Shown here: positions 18,759-28,809 of the stretch, in pieces
Layout of the letters: every line of letters starts with the position of its first letter
Position numbering within the stretch: position 1 is the first letter of the stretch
Notes under the pieces: generated by a model
What the model was told of the DNA's origin: nothing
Seen by the model: only the letters and a program-made list of their open reading frames with translations
The model's database searches: none
Program-made: the position numbers and the translations under genes
Assembly (NCBI GenBank): GCA_001586965.3
Contig: LUCW03000633.1
Span: forward strand, 22,501-52,500
Length of the DNA: 30,000 nt
Source: Sphaeroforma sirkka
Lineage: Eukaryota; Opisthokonta; Ichthyosporea; Ichthyophonida
Reading direction: 5' to 3'

Positions 18759-20987
18759 TTACCACATCGCGATACTGTTCAAACCTCCGTTCTCAAACAT
18801 TGCTTCCTTACCTATTGCGATCGAGAATCCACTCTGGTTTGTTTTACCGGCCGAATCCCCAATTGCTACTCCACCCGCACCCTGAGAGGTCATACCGGCC
18901 TCCGAGCCTATCGCCACGGAGCTATCTGACTGATCCGTAATGGCCGCATTGAATCCGATTGCCACGGATTTCGTCCCTTGATTAGTTTTCCCTGCATCCG
19001 TACCTATGGCCACCGCATCGGCACCCTGTCCATCCCCACCCGCTTGACTACCGATTGCTACTTCCCGGCTACCCACAACCCACTCGACACCATCCCATCG
19101 GAGGTAATCGGATACGTTCGTTCCAGACGGAATTGTATTATCTATTGGATCGCCGTACAGAACTTCATGCAAGGCTGCATTGTAGTACAGTACGTTGTCC
19201 GTGCGATTAACGTTTCGGATCGGGTCTACAAAAAAACCGGGGGTTGCAGAATTCAGAGCCGTACAACTCGCGTTGATAATGATACTGTTGTCGGACTGGT
19301 TATTTTCTCCGGCCAGTTTACCAATGGCCACAGCGCACGTACCCTGACCCACCAATAGCCACCGCCCCGTCGCCTTGATCAGTCTCACCTGCCCCACTCC
19401 CTACAGCCACCGAGCTCTCACCCTGGGTGCCAGATCCAGCCCCGTTTCCTACAGCTACCGAGTTATTCCAGCTCCGTCACCGACTGCAACAGAATCTGTA
19501 CCCTGGGATGTTTCACCAGCCCCGTCACCCACCGCGACGGCACTATTGCCCTGGTCGCTCTCACCGGCACCACTCCCAATTGCAACAGAGTCTTCCCCTT
19601 GACTACTGTTACCGGCATTTCCTCCAATAGCCACCGAACCATCACCTTGGTTGGTCTCACCAGCACCGTTTGAAATACCGACGCCACCCCCAGAATTGCT
19701 GCTACTGGGCACCCACCCGGTCCCGTTCCACACCAGAATGTCGCTGAGGTTATTTCCCGCCTCCACACCAGCACTTGCAGTAACCGCACCATAGACAATC
19801 TCCTTTGTCGCCGGATTATAGTACAACGCATTGTCTGTCAAGTCCACATTGCGAACCGGTGCCACAAACAACCCCGTTGTACCCGAATTGACCGTCGCAC
19901 AAGATGCGTTTAGGATAATGCTGTTGTCGGCCTGGTTGGTCTCACCGGCCAACTTACCGATGGCTACTGTGCATGTACCCTGTCCGTTGTGACCGGCACT
20001 GTCTCCGATTGCAACCGCGTCGTCACCCTGGTCGGCTTCACCGGCACCACTACCCACGGCCACTGCACTGTCTCCCTGGTCGGACAGCCCCGCGTTGTTA
20101 CCGACGGCGACTGACCCGTCACCCTGGTTTGCATTCCCCGCCTCGTCACCGACGGCGACTGAATTTGAACCTTGATCAGTCTCACCTGCACCACCTCCCA
20201 ACGCTACCGAATCACTACCCTGTCCGGTCTTACCGGCCTCGTTACCAACCGCAACCGAGTTTTCACCCTGGTTGGCGTTACCCGCGTCGTTGCCTACCGC
20301 AACTGAGTTTTCACCCTGGTTGTTGTTACCCGCGTCGTTGCCTACTGCAACCGAGTTTTCACCCTGACTGCTGTTACCGGCCCCGCTACCAACGGCAATA
20401 CCATTGTCTCCCTGGTTGGCGTTGCCGGCATCAGATCCGATTGCCACCGCACCGTCACCCTGGTTGGCGTTACCCGCATCGTTGCCTACCGCAACCGAGC
20501 TTTCACCCTGGTTGTTGTTACCCGCATCGTTGCCTACTGCAACCGAGTTTTCACCCTGACTGCTGTTACCGGCCCCGCTACCAACGGCAACACCATTGTC
20601 TCCCTGGTTGGCGTTGCCGGCATCAGATCCGATTGCCACCGCACCGTCGCCCTGATTTGTTTCTCCGGCTCCGTCCGATATACCAACGCTCCCCCCAGAA
20701 TCACTTTTTGGAACCCATTTTGTTCCGTTCCAGGTAAGGGAATCGTTGACGTTGATGCCGTCTTCTATCGTCGCTCCACTGTATGCAGGGGTTTGTGCGG
20801 GGGCCGCGCCGTACACGATTTCTTTCGACGTGTTGCAGTACAACATATTGTCTGTCAAATTTACATTTCGGATGGGGTTGACAAAGAGCCCGCTCGTGCT
20901 CGGATTCAACGCGTTGCCGCTTCCGTTAACTGCAATGCTCTGTGCGGCCTGGGATGACTGACCAGCCAGATTCCCAATCTCCCACAT
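18759..20987 (-). pseudogene. Viral fibre-type gene with 16-residue VAVGNxAGxxNQG repeats (fossil)
   Basis: Encodes long runs of a 16-residue unit (VAVGNDAGNANQGENS), like the YadA/Hep-Hag head repeats of trimeric adhesins and the fibre-like proteins of phages and large DNA viruses. Three spacer modules interrupt the runs. Each holds an IGKLAG-type word, a LFVNPIRNVNLTDN-type segment, LYYN, KEIVYG and a WNGTKWVP-type box. I know this modular pattern mainly from giant-virus and phage fibre proteins. A 192-base internal duplication (four units) is visible at about 20341-20532 against 20533-20724. The gene is interrupted, with about one or two breaks. Upstream on - (20991-21251) a frame ending LLRLTVQVEARLDTLVG may be its N-terminal stalk. 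The role in life would be host attachment; here it is a relic in eukaryotic DNA. Confidence 0.65.
20533..20724 (-). repeat. 192-bp internal duplication in fibre-type gene
   Basis: The segment is nearly identical to 20341-20532 over its first part (for example CTGCTGTTACCGGCCCCGC and the TCCCTGGTTGGCGTTGCCGG that follows), with a few base changes. Its length equals four 16-residue units, which points to unequal crossover within the repeat. Confidence 0.65.
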
Positions 20988-20990
20988 CCT

Positions 20991-21260
20991 TTACCCACAT
21001 CTGAAACCGACAAGTGTGTCCAGTCTAGCCTCCACTTGTACTGTTAACCGTAGGAGGGTCTGTCCGTTACCAGAGTCTCTGTGTGCTCGGAAAGAGATCC
21101 AAGAGGCTAAACGACGTGACGACCGAGCACGCCAGATGCTGCAGTTTTCGAAATCAATTACGGTGATTGATGTGACCTCTGACAATTGAACACAGTATGA
21201 CCGTGTATGTGACAACACATACACCAAAATAGGGACGACAAATGACGACACGTAGTTCTA
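20991..21260 (-). other. Possible N-terminal stalk ORF upstream of fibre-type gene
   Basis: An open frame of about 86 residues on - ending QTLLRLTVQVEARLDTLVGF. The C-terminal part is heptad-like, suiting a coiled-coil stalk as often found before YadA-type heads. It sits directly upstream of the repeats. No database support was available. Confidence 0.3.
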
Positions 21261-21582
21261 AGCGAGCGACTCTCAGGTGGCTCACTGGTGGATCTGAAGT
21301 GCAGAATGAGGTTGTAAATGCACATTGGAAACTCTCCGACTATCTGACTACGAGGTTCAGTACGCTCTGGAAGCGATACAGACGCAACGTGGCGACCACC
21401 TGCACGTTGTTCCAAGTAGTAGGTTGTAGTTGTATCACCCAAATAAATAAAGATTGACGAACAAATTGCAAGCGGTCACGGATGTTTATGATACTGGTAT
21501 GTGACAGTAGTAACAACAAACCTCGGTGACTTTCATAGATCCGATCTGATGGATTGGTATACTGAAAGATTGTGTAGAAGTT

Positions 21583-23250
21583 TCAGATGTTTGTTTTTCA
21601 CATGATTTCGACCGAAAAAGGCAAGTGGGTGTTTTCGCGCGCAAGTTTCTAAAATTATATATTTCTTTCCGGTGGTTTCCGAGGCGATCCAACACATGTG
21701 AGCTGTGGAAATCAGAGATGGTGCGTGTATACGTGCTCGTATTCACTTTCGAATCACACCTTGGACTATAATAAACATTTAATGTTAACTTTGGGTACTG
21801 AAAGATTAAAATCTATTTGGTCGTTTTCCTGTGCACACGTTTCCGAGTTTCAAATTTCAAATTATTTCGGCCGAAAAAGGTGCGATGAAGTTTTCGCGCG
21901 CGCAAGGTTCTAAAATTAAATATTTCTTCATACAATTTCGACACCGTGACGCACACGAACTCGGTCCACCCACGCTCGAATCATATCACGCTGCAGCTCG
22001 AGCTCTAGTATTGTACACTTGTGCTTAGCGTCACCCAGGCGTTTAAATGACAATGCGCAACTTTTTCGTAGTTCCAGTTCAAAGTGCGTCGCTCTCAGCA
22101 TCGTTGATGTTGCGGTGCCACTGTGTAGTATTTTCTTCAATTGTCGATACATACTCTGTGATTCAAGAGCACTCAAGCGTGTCCTACCTTTACTGTCGAC
22201 TGGATATCGTGCGTGGTTCTCGTTTGAAAAAACGAAGAAGCATGCGCAATAAGGAAAAATCGTTGTTTTCACGCAGTTCCCATATTTCGTTAATGTCATC
22301 CGTGGCAAAAAATAGCGGACATATCATAAACGAGCGGAAGCTGTGGTAAATCAAATTGCATGTGTTGCGATCAGGGATGGCATTCACAATGATGATATCG
22401 CAATCAAAGGTATACCTTTGAAAAAACCGGAAAGCTCATGTACAGATTTGTAGGTTGAAAGCACACGTGTGAGTTGAATAACAAACTCGTTTTGCGACCC
22501 AAACACTATTCTGGTACGATATATGGACGCTACTCGCACTTGCACTTCATCAATCGACCGGTCGACGGTGGATTCGTCGTCGTATGGGATATCGACTTCA
22601 ATTTTGGGAAGATGCGACATAGTATTTTCGTATTGAAAAAAAAGAAGACGGAAATATTTCTTCATACATTTGTTCGCGTGTACGCGTGTGTCCAAAGACG
22701 TCAAACACAAGGCTGACGGGCCCCGTCAAGACGTTTCTGAGTTTTGATTTTCAAATTAATTCGGCCGAAAAAGGTGCGGTGAAGTTTTCGCGCGTACTTA
22801 TTTCTGAGTTTTGATTTTCAAATTATTTCGGCCGAAAAAGGTGCGGTGAAGTTTTCGCGCGCAAGTACGCCGAGTGGAATATTTTCGGAAAATTCAGCTA
22901 CCGTTGCTGTCAATCTTGAACTCGGCAACACGGGGGCCATATTTGTGGTTGTGAAGTACAGAATAAGGTTGCAAATGCACATTGGAAACTCGCTGACTTC
23001 GAGGTTCAATGTTGTGCTATTACACGATGAGCTAAAAAGCGAATCAATAGATTTTAATCTTTCAGTACACTAAGTTTACATGATTTCGGCCGAAAAAGGC
23101 AAGTGGGTGTTTTTGCGTGCAGATGTTTCCGAGTTTTTGTTTTTCACATGATTTCGGCCGAAAAAGGCAAGTGGGTGTTTTTGCGCGCAAGTTTCTAAAA
23201 TTATATATTTCTTTCCGGTGGTTTCCGAGGCGATCCAACACAGGTGAGAT
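21583..23250. repeat. Palindrome-centred dispersed repeat field (TTTCGGCCGAAA, six copies)
   Basis: Six copies of a 60-70 base unit, all in the same orientation, centred at 21606-21617, 21865-21876, 22759-22770, 22826-22837, 23084-23095 and 23152-23163. Four carry the perfect palindrome TTTCGGCCGAAA and two have one change. Each is followed by AAGG and a TTTTCGCGCGCAAG-like word. Two subtypes differ after the palindrome (GGCAAGTGGGTG against GGTGCGGTGAAG). The spacing is irregular, so this is not a CRISPR array or a simple tandem repeat. About 120 bases around the first copy (21585-21705) recur around the sixth (23130-23250). Confidence 0.75.
21928..22710 (-). pseudogene. Unidentified ORF cluster in viral block
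   Basis: Several open frames overlap on -. Recognisable stretches are MSHLPKIEVDIPYDDESTVD, VHELSGFFKGIPLI, FMICPLFFATDDINEIWEL and a helical RKSCALSFKRLGDAKHK segment. The composition looks coding and no repeat explains it, but I cannot name a family. It is probably a decayed gene of the same inserted virus-type element, with about one or two breaks. Confidence 0.35.
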
Positions 23251-23383
23251 GTGGTTGCTTTTATTTAATAGATTTCACCTGGAGCACACGTCGACCCAGG
23301 GTGTAATTTTCTAAAAAATGGTGATGATTTTTTTTTTTATTGAGTAGCGATATCAAAGAAATCCTGGTTGCCACGACTTTGCT

Positions 23384-24042
23384 TTATAAGATTGACGCGC
23401 AAAAAAATAAAGTTGAAAAAAGTGTTCGTACCACAAACAACCGCTTCTTCTCACACCGCGGCTGGACTCTGCGACAGCAGAACTGCGTGGTCTTGCGGTG
23501 AAATGTGTTTGCATTTGCGAGCCCAAACAGGCCCTTTGGTCCAACATACGGATGCAGGATAAACCCAGACTCGGCCATTTGTCTGCGTCGGGCTGCCGTG
23601 TGTGATTCTTGGCAGTTTGCTATGCGTGGGTTATATCGATGAATTCGGGTTTAAACAGCGCGCAGCGGCCGAGGATGTACTCCCAATCTCGAGCTGCGCG
23701 AAGCCGGTACGAGTACGAAGTGGTCACCAACGGCATGTCGTTTGCGGCCCGGCAAACGGACAGCCGCGTGTTTGTGTTTGGTCGGGACGCCGGTGGGTGA
23801 CCCATCAGACTACCTTTTCGAATTTTTGCGGTGAGCATGTATACCAGTGTGTGGATCGGGCTCACGGTCTCCGGATCCTGTGTGCAGTACACACCGCTTG
23901 GCGATGCCCCGATCGAACCCATGGCAGATGAATGTAAATCATCTCTATAGGTAGAAAACGCGCCCCGATTTCCAGTAATACGTTTAACCCGGAATCCATG
24001 TTGGTTTATATTTTGTGGACGGCATAACGATTTGAACCACAC
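23384..24042 (-). pseudogene. Unidentified ORFs in viral block
   Basis: A 140-residue frame at 23620-24042 on - (GVYCTQDPETVSPIHTLVYM, SYSYRLRAARDWEYILGRCA) is followed on the same strand by a frame at 23384-23578 (GFILHPYVGPKGLFGLANAN). Both look coding in composition and resemble no host family I know. A structural or other virus-type protein is possible. About one break. Confidence 0.35.
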
Positions 24043-24153
24043 GAACTCCGTCCAAAGTGTCCGTAAACCCCATGCCAGTTGTTTGCTGTGTTATCGGATG
24101 CATATTGTTCCAATATGCTTTTATTTTATCTACCTGTGCCGGTCATGGTCATA

Positions 24154-24570
24154 CTACAACCCGTTGTATCCATTAGCGGAGTAGGTGTTGGTGTTGGTTT
24201 CGGTGTTGGTTTCGGTGTTGGTTTCGGTGTTGTTGTTGCTATTGCTGTTACCGATCCTGTTGTTGTTTTCGGTGTTGTTGTTGCTGTTGCTGTTACCGAT
24301 CCTGTTGTTGTTTTCGGTGTTGTTGTTGCTGTTGCTGTTTCCGATCCTTGTTGTTGTCGCTGTTGCTGTTTCTGGGTTAGGACATTGTTTATGGCATGAA
24401 ATTGTCGGATCACCAGCTTCCCACAGTGCAAGCTTGGATGTTCGAAACCGAGATTCGTTATTGTCGGATTTCCAAAATACTTGGATGTAGAATATGATGT
24501 GTATAATTGCCACGACGACCAAAAACAGTGTGATCGCACGCAACGTACTCATTTTATTTCTTATAAGCAA
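24154..24570 (-). CDS. Small single-pass membrane protein with Asn/Thr-rich repeat tail
   Basis: A 138-residue frame. A hydrophobic segment at about residues 11-32 (AITLFLVVVAIIHIIFYIQV) near the N-terminus would act as a signal anchor. After about 35 residues comes a low-complexity tail of RIGNSNSNNNTENNN units (48-base period) and an NTET run. The alternative start MSTLR seven codons in is equally possible. Another frame over the tail reads as Pro/Thr repeats, which a repeat of this kind produces by chance. It sits in the viral block. No family is recognised. Confidence 0.45.
   Translation of the reverse strand: MLIRNKMSTLRAITLFLVVVAIIHIIFYIQVFWKSDNNESRFRTSKLALWEAGDPTISCHKQCPNPETATATTTRIGNSNSNNNTENNNRIGNSNSNNNTENNNRIGNSNSNNNTETNTETNTETNTNTYSANGYNGL
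24185..24365. repeat. GTT-rich tandem repeats (48-bp and short units)
   Basis: Tandem GTTGGTTTCGGT words at about 24189-24230, then two to three 48-base units built from GTTGTTGTTGCTGTTGCTG and ACCGATCCTGTTGTTG. They encode the Asn/Thr-rich tail of the small membrane protein on -. Confidence 0.85.
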
Positions 24571-24599
24571 AAAAGAGGTGTGGGAAATAGTCGTAATTT

Positions 24600-24745
24600 T
24601 AATGTCGATCGCGATAATATTGACGTTCCACTTACGAGTTTATACCGAAGAACAAAACAGGTACCGCTCATCTGACGGCTGCGAGTACGTATGCAACACC
24701 GTGGATGTGACGGAGTCATCTTACGTACCGCAACTAAGCGCTTAA
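24600..24745 (+). CDS. Possible short membrane-anchored ORF
   Basis: An open frame on + ends here with a hydrophobic segment (IVVILMSIAIILTFHLRVY) followed by a polar, Cys-containing tail (DGCEYVCNTVDVTESS). The only ATG outside the neighbouring antisense gene lies inside the hydrophobic stretch, so the start is unclear. AATAAA-like words follow at 24776-24785. It may be chance. Confidence 0.25.
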
Positions 24746-24914
24746 ACGCGACATCGTGTGTTCCAGGTGAAATCAAATAAATAAATGTTATTTTGGACTT
24801 GAGCTAAAAAAAAAAATCGAGTTTACGTATCGCATGTACTAGTATAAATAAAAAAGTGATTTTTTTATTTCTATTGTTATTATTATATTTTTCGAACAAT
24901 GACAATAATAAAAA

Positions 24915-25463
24915 ATGAGGAAATTCTTAAATCTGTTCAAACTAGGCTCGGACACTGCATACACGTCATTGGATATTGAGGTGTACTACTATGACTATGT
25001 GGAGAATAGAGTCGAGGTGGACACGCTGTGCCAGACACTGAAGACGCTGCCGAACAGGCTGAAATCGGCACCGGAAAATGCCATAATGACGTACATCGCA
25101 AACACCGACCAACTGGTACACACCAAGCAGTCTTTGCAGTGGCGGTGGAAATCGGACTGGGTATTTTGTCGCATAACGAATGCGATTGATCCCACAAACG
25201 TTGGTGTGCTCGTGAACTACGGATTCACACCCTGCACTACCGATGTAGGTATTCACTCGAGCGGCGATACCGTTCTCCGATTCAGTATACCCAGCGACGT
25301 TTCGTACTTTGATGCACACAACCTCTGCGAGAAGCAGGGTCGAGAAATTATCGTACAGCGAAACGCCGCTTTTACAGACTTTTCACCCGCCGTTGAAAAG
25401 TCGGGGGTCAGCATTATCACCTGTAGACTGAAACTACTTCGCGACTGTTTTCAGAAAAAATAA
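24915..25463 (+). CDS. Unidentified 182-residue protein in viral block
   Basis: An uninterrupted frame with good coding texture, starting MRKFLNLFKLGSDTAYTSLD and containing WRWKSDWVFCRITNAIDPTN and FSIPSDVSYFDAHNLCEKQG. There is no signal peptide or membrane segment, and five or six Cys are spread along it. A strongly AT-rich stretch (24800-24914) precedes it, and two AATAAA-containing repeats follow the stop within 70 bases, so it looks like a complete single-exon gene. I do not recognise the family. Its position beside the fibre-type gene and repeat field suggests a virus-type element gene. Confidence 0.5.
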   Translation: MRKFLNLFKLGSDTAYTSLDIEVYYYDYVENRVEVDTLCQTLKTLPNRLKSAPENAIMTYIANTDQLVHTKQSLQWRWKSDWVFCRITNAIDPTNVGVLVNYGFTPCTTDVGIHSSGDTVLRFSIPSDVSYFDAHNLCEKQGREIIVQRNAAFTDFSPAVEKSGVSIITCRLKLLRDCFQKK

Positions 25464-25467
25464 AAAA

Positions 25468-25523
25468 GGCGATTTGACATTTGGCATGAAATAAAGGCGA
25501 TTCGACATTTGGCATAAAATAAA
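25468..25523 (+). terminator. Two 28-bp tandem repeats each ending in a poly(A)-signal word
   Basis: Two units of 28 bases (GGCGATTTGACATTTGGCAT followed by GAAATAAA, then the same with two base changes) begin four bases after the stop of the 182-residue ORF. A third partial GGCAAAAAGGCG follows. Each unit ends in an AATAAA (or near) word, so it may act as a doubled 3'-end signal, or mark the edge of the inserted block. Confidence 0.5.
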
Positions 25524-25569
25524 GGCAAAAAGGCGTTTGGACACAAACTATGGGTTTTTTTATACCAAA

Positions 25570-28500
25570 ATGAAGGTACTTCCAGAGTTCCCGCTCTAAT
25601 CCTGAGGATGAGGAAGTGAGAACCAGACATACTCGTCTCAGGCTATTACGCTCTGGTATGCAAGTCCTTGAGGACCGTCTATTGAATGACTCTGACCTTG
25701 ACGATAGGAAAGCGGATAACATTCGCTATCTAATCGATAACAAGAGAAAGGAAATAGACACCATCTTGGCACTAGCAGCCCGTAGCACTGAGCATGAGCC
25801 TCGTGAACACTTAGAACCAAGCTTTATAAAGCAGCTAGGTAACGCGCAGGCTGAGGTCGATTTCTCTACTAATGAGAGTACAGTGGAGACACTGAAGGCC
25901 TTCGACCAACTTAAGAGAGTCTGCCAGCCTTAGGGATAAGCAGATGATGAATGCCTTTATTCATTTCTGTGAGCCAGGTGAATGGCGAACTATCTTGAAG
26001 GCTCATGAGCCCAACTGGAAAGCCCTACCCTGGCACCAGTTGCGTGATAATATACTTAACACCCTTTTTTTGAAGATGCACGTGACCGTGAACTTCTAGA
26101 GTCTCGCAAGTTCTTTGCGAACGATACCACTATTCGAGGTGCTCTAGCTCATATGACACATATGAATACTCGGATGGGTGGTCGTACCTATACTGGCGAA
26201 TATTTATTAATTTGTCAGATGATGGAGACTCTGGGAGCTAACCTCTTTAAGAAAGTCAATGATGACATCATCGCCTATGGTGATTTGCGATCTATGCCTT
26301 GGTCTGTCTTTGAGAAGATAGTACACAAGCATACCAATTCCTCTACTAGAGTACTTAGTACCACGAGCTACACCCAGCCCACTAAGCGAAACGCAGTAGA
26401 GACTAATACTGCGCGTAGTACTAAAAAAAACCTCGCACTACTACTGGGGGGTACTGGCTCTACTTCTACCGAACCGAAAGGTGATAAGAAGGTGAGAGCG
26501 CCTTGCAAGAAGTGTGGTTACAATCTCACAAAACGTAATGGCAAGTGGAATGGTAGACACGACCCTGTTAAGTGTGCACCAGGCAAGCCAGATTTTGGAC
26601 ACTATATGAAAGAGTGTGCTACTTGCAAGGGTACTAACGGTTGGCACAAAGAGGATTGCAAGGACTTACCGGACGTCCAAGATAAGCACTGACAGTACCA
26701 TATGTGTGCACTAGAGCAAGATTATGAGAAAATGTTCAATAAAATCCATACCAAAGGAGATGAACGTATCTTTCAAGCAGTTTTCGTAAATGGAAAAAGT
26801 TATGGCACTATTTGATCCAGGGGCTGAAGTCTCTGCTATCTCACGCCGAGTAGCCTACGCTACAGATATGGCTGTCCATAACAAAACAACTGATTTAATC
26901 TTGGGAAATGGCAAAGTTACTACTTGCGAACAAGCCATTGACTATGCACACATAATGTTGTCAGATAGAAGAGAAGTGAAGACTCACCTAATCGTTACTG
27001 ACATGTCTCTGAAATACGATTTAATTATGGGTATGACTGATCTTCTCAGTTTAGGTATAACACTCACTGGTCTGCCTAATGGGCTAGACTCGAATAAAGA
27101 TCAGTCAGATGATAATATGTTAAAGATACCTAAACCTCCGGAAGGTGAAGCAAAGGATATGATTCCGCACTTCACCGATATAATTATGGACTTAATTATA
27201 CAAAACAGGAAGATTGCAATAACTGACTGGTGTATGTTTAAGTTATCTAATGGGTACGTTAGACTTGACTTAACAAACGTCGACTTCTCTAAGTTAAAGT
27301 GTCCTTCACATAACTACGTGAGTTGGAGACACAAAGACGTTGTCAAAACCCAAATCGAAGATTGGTTAAAACAGGGTCTAATTGAAATCAATTATGATGC
27401 AACCCCAGTTAACTTAGCTCTCTTAGCGGTCGATCAATATAAATCTGATGGAACGTTTAGTAAAACAAGAGTAGTACTAGACCTGTCGCCAATCAACAAA
27501 CTAATTCCGCAACATAGTTTTCCCTTACCTAAGATAAGCGAGATACTACGAAAAATGGAGGGTGCGACTATCTTTTCCAAGATAGACTTAAAAGCTGCAT
27601 TCCATCAACTACAGATATATGAGCCTCATAGGAAATACTTTTCCTTTACTTGGCAAAGTAAGAAGTACCAGTTTAAAGGTGCACCTGAAGGCTTACACAT
27701 GTTCCTTCTTTCTTCCAACAAGTTATGATGGAACTATTTGCGGAACTGTCGTATAACGTATCAGTCTATTTAGATGATATAGTTATCTTTACAAAGACAG
27801 CACATGAACATGCTAAACTCGTTAAAGAAGTCTTAAAGCGATGTAGTAAGTATACGCGAGATAACTGTATCTCAACGTTCTCCCTCCTCAGGGAGGGGGA
27901 CATTGTTCATTTATTAGTAATTATAAACAGTAATCCTAAAATGACTGACTCTTAAATGAGTCATTAGTCATGTGCTGTAAAACCAGCAAAACCCTAAAAC
28001 CCAGTTTATCAGATTATTCTGATAAACTGTAAAACTTGTAATAAACCTAAAATAATCAAATAAATCTAAGTACGTGTATTCTGACCACAGCGACTTAATC
28101 ATGCTAAACTTAAGATTAATGAAGACAAGTGTTCTTTTGCTAAAGATACTATACACTTACTTGGCTACAAAGTATCTGCAGCAGGGGTAGAAATTGATAC
28201 TGGCAAGAAACAGTTTCTGTTGGATTTATCAACACCAATTACTGGAAGAGATGTGAACTCTGTGTGTGGGTTTGTTAACTTCTTCTCGGATTCGGTACCG
28301 CATCTTTCTCATTACTTAAAGCCTTTCAGTCACCTACGGCTGCACAAAGGACCTTTGGGAAAGCTTTGGACTAAAGAATGTGATGATGCATTTAAACTAG
28401 TCAAAAGTAAAGTAATGGACGCACCCATCATGCAGTACCCTGTGGATGGTGTCCCATTCCAAGTAGCAACCGACGCTTCAGATCGAGCGGTAGGTGGAGT

Positions 28501-28805
28501 GCTTTACCAAACGATAAATGGTAAACCGCGCTACATACAATTCTTTAGCAAGAGTTATAATAAGAGTCAACGGAATTACCCTACCGTTAAACAAGAGCTC
28601 CTTGCTATAGTTACTGCGCTAAGACAGTTTAAAGACTACCCTTATGGATGTTACTTTACTGTCGCCTGTGATCAAAAGTCTTTAACATACTTAAAAGATA
28701 TGAACCCTGATTCACAGTTGGTGAGCCGCTGGCATGACATTATTGCCAAGTTCGCTTTTAATATAACACACATACCAGGAATACATAACCATCTTCCTGA
28801 CATGC
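25570..28805 (+). mobile_element. Retroelement copy B (5' part): gag, protease, RT, RNase H, split by a solo LTR
   Basis: The same family as copy A, here on +. Gag covers about 25570-26690 and ends in two Cys/His clusters (CKKCGYNLTKRNGKW and CATCKGTNGWHKEDC). The protease follows with LFDPGAEVSAI near 26805 and YDLIMGMTDLLSLGI near 27015. Then come RT (KIDLKAAFHQL near 27580, YLDDIVIF near 27768) and RNase H (TDASDRAVGG near 28470, HIPGIHN near 28775). It stops near 28803, before the methyltransferase-like module kept in copy A, and its gag N-terminus is absent on the left. It has a handful of breaks, plus the insertion of a foreign LTR at 27842-28089. Near-identity with copy A means both are young. 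Confidence 0.78.
27842..28089. mobile_element. Solo LTR (248 bp) inside retroelement copy B
   Basis: Copy A runs straight through GTCTTAAAGCGACTTAATC, while copy B has 248 bases inserted here, starting TGTAGTAAGT and ending TTCTGACCACA, flanked on both sides by the 4-base duplication GCGA (27838-27841 and 28090-28093). TG...CA ends, a 4-base target duplication and no internal region are the marks of a solo LTR left by recombination. Inside are a perfect 11-base hairpin (28002-28012 with 28019-28029), two weaker hairpins, and AATAAA words near its 3' side. Its family is not seen elsewhere in the window. Confidence 0.85.
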
Positions 28806-28809
28806 CTTG

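Noticed and set aside
19973-20737. 254-residue Pro/His/Arg-rich frame on +
   Set aside because: Antisense of the Gly/Ala/Asn/Gln repeat of the fibre-type gene. A repeat with a 48-base period keeps all frames open.
21583-23250. CRISPR-like array
   Set aside because: The repeats are 60-70 bases long, irregularly spaced and degenerate, and the context is eukaryotic/viral with no cas genes.
23368-23578. Short + strand frames near 23.4 kb
   Set aside because: They are antisense to a - strand frame with a more protein-like composition, and no start context favours them.
24079-24399. Val/Gly/Phe-rich + frame of about 106 residues
   Set aside because: Antisense of the Asn/Thr-rich repeat tail of the small membrane protein. 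Composition is dictated by GTT repeats.
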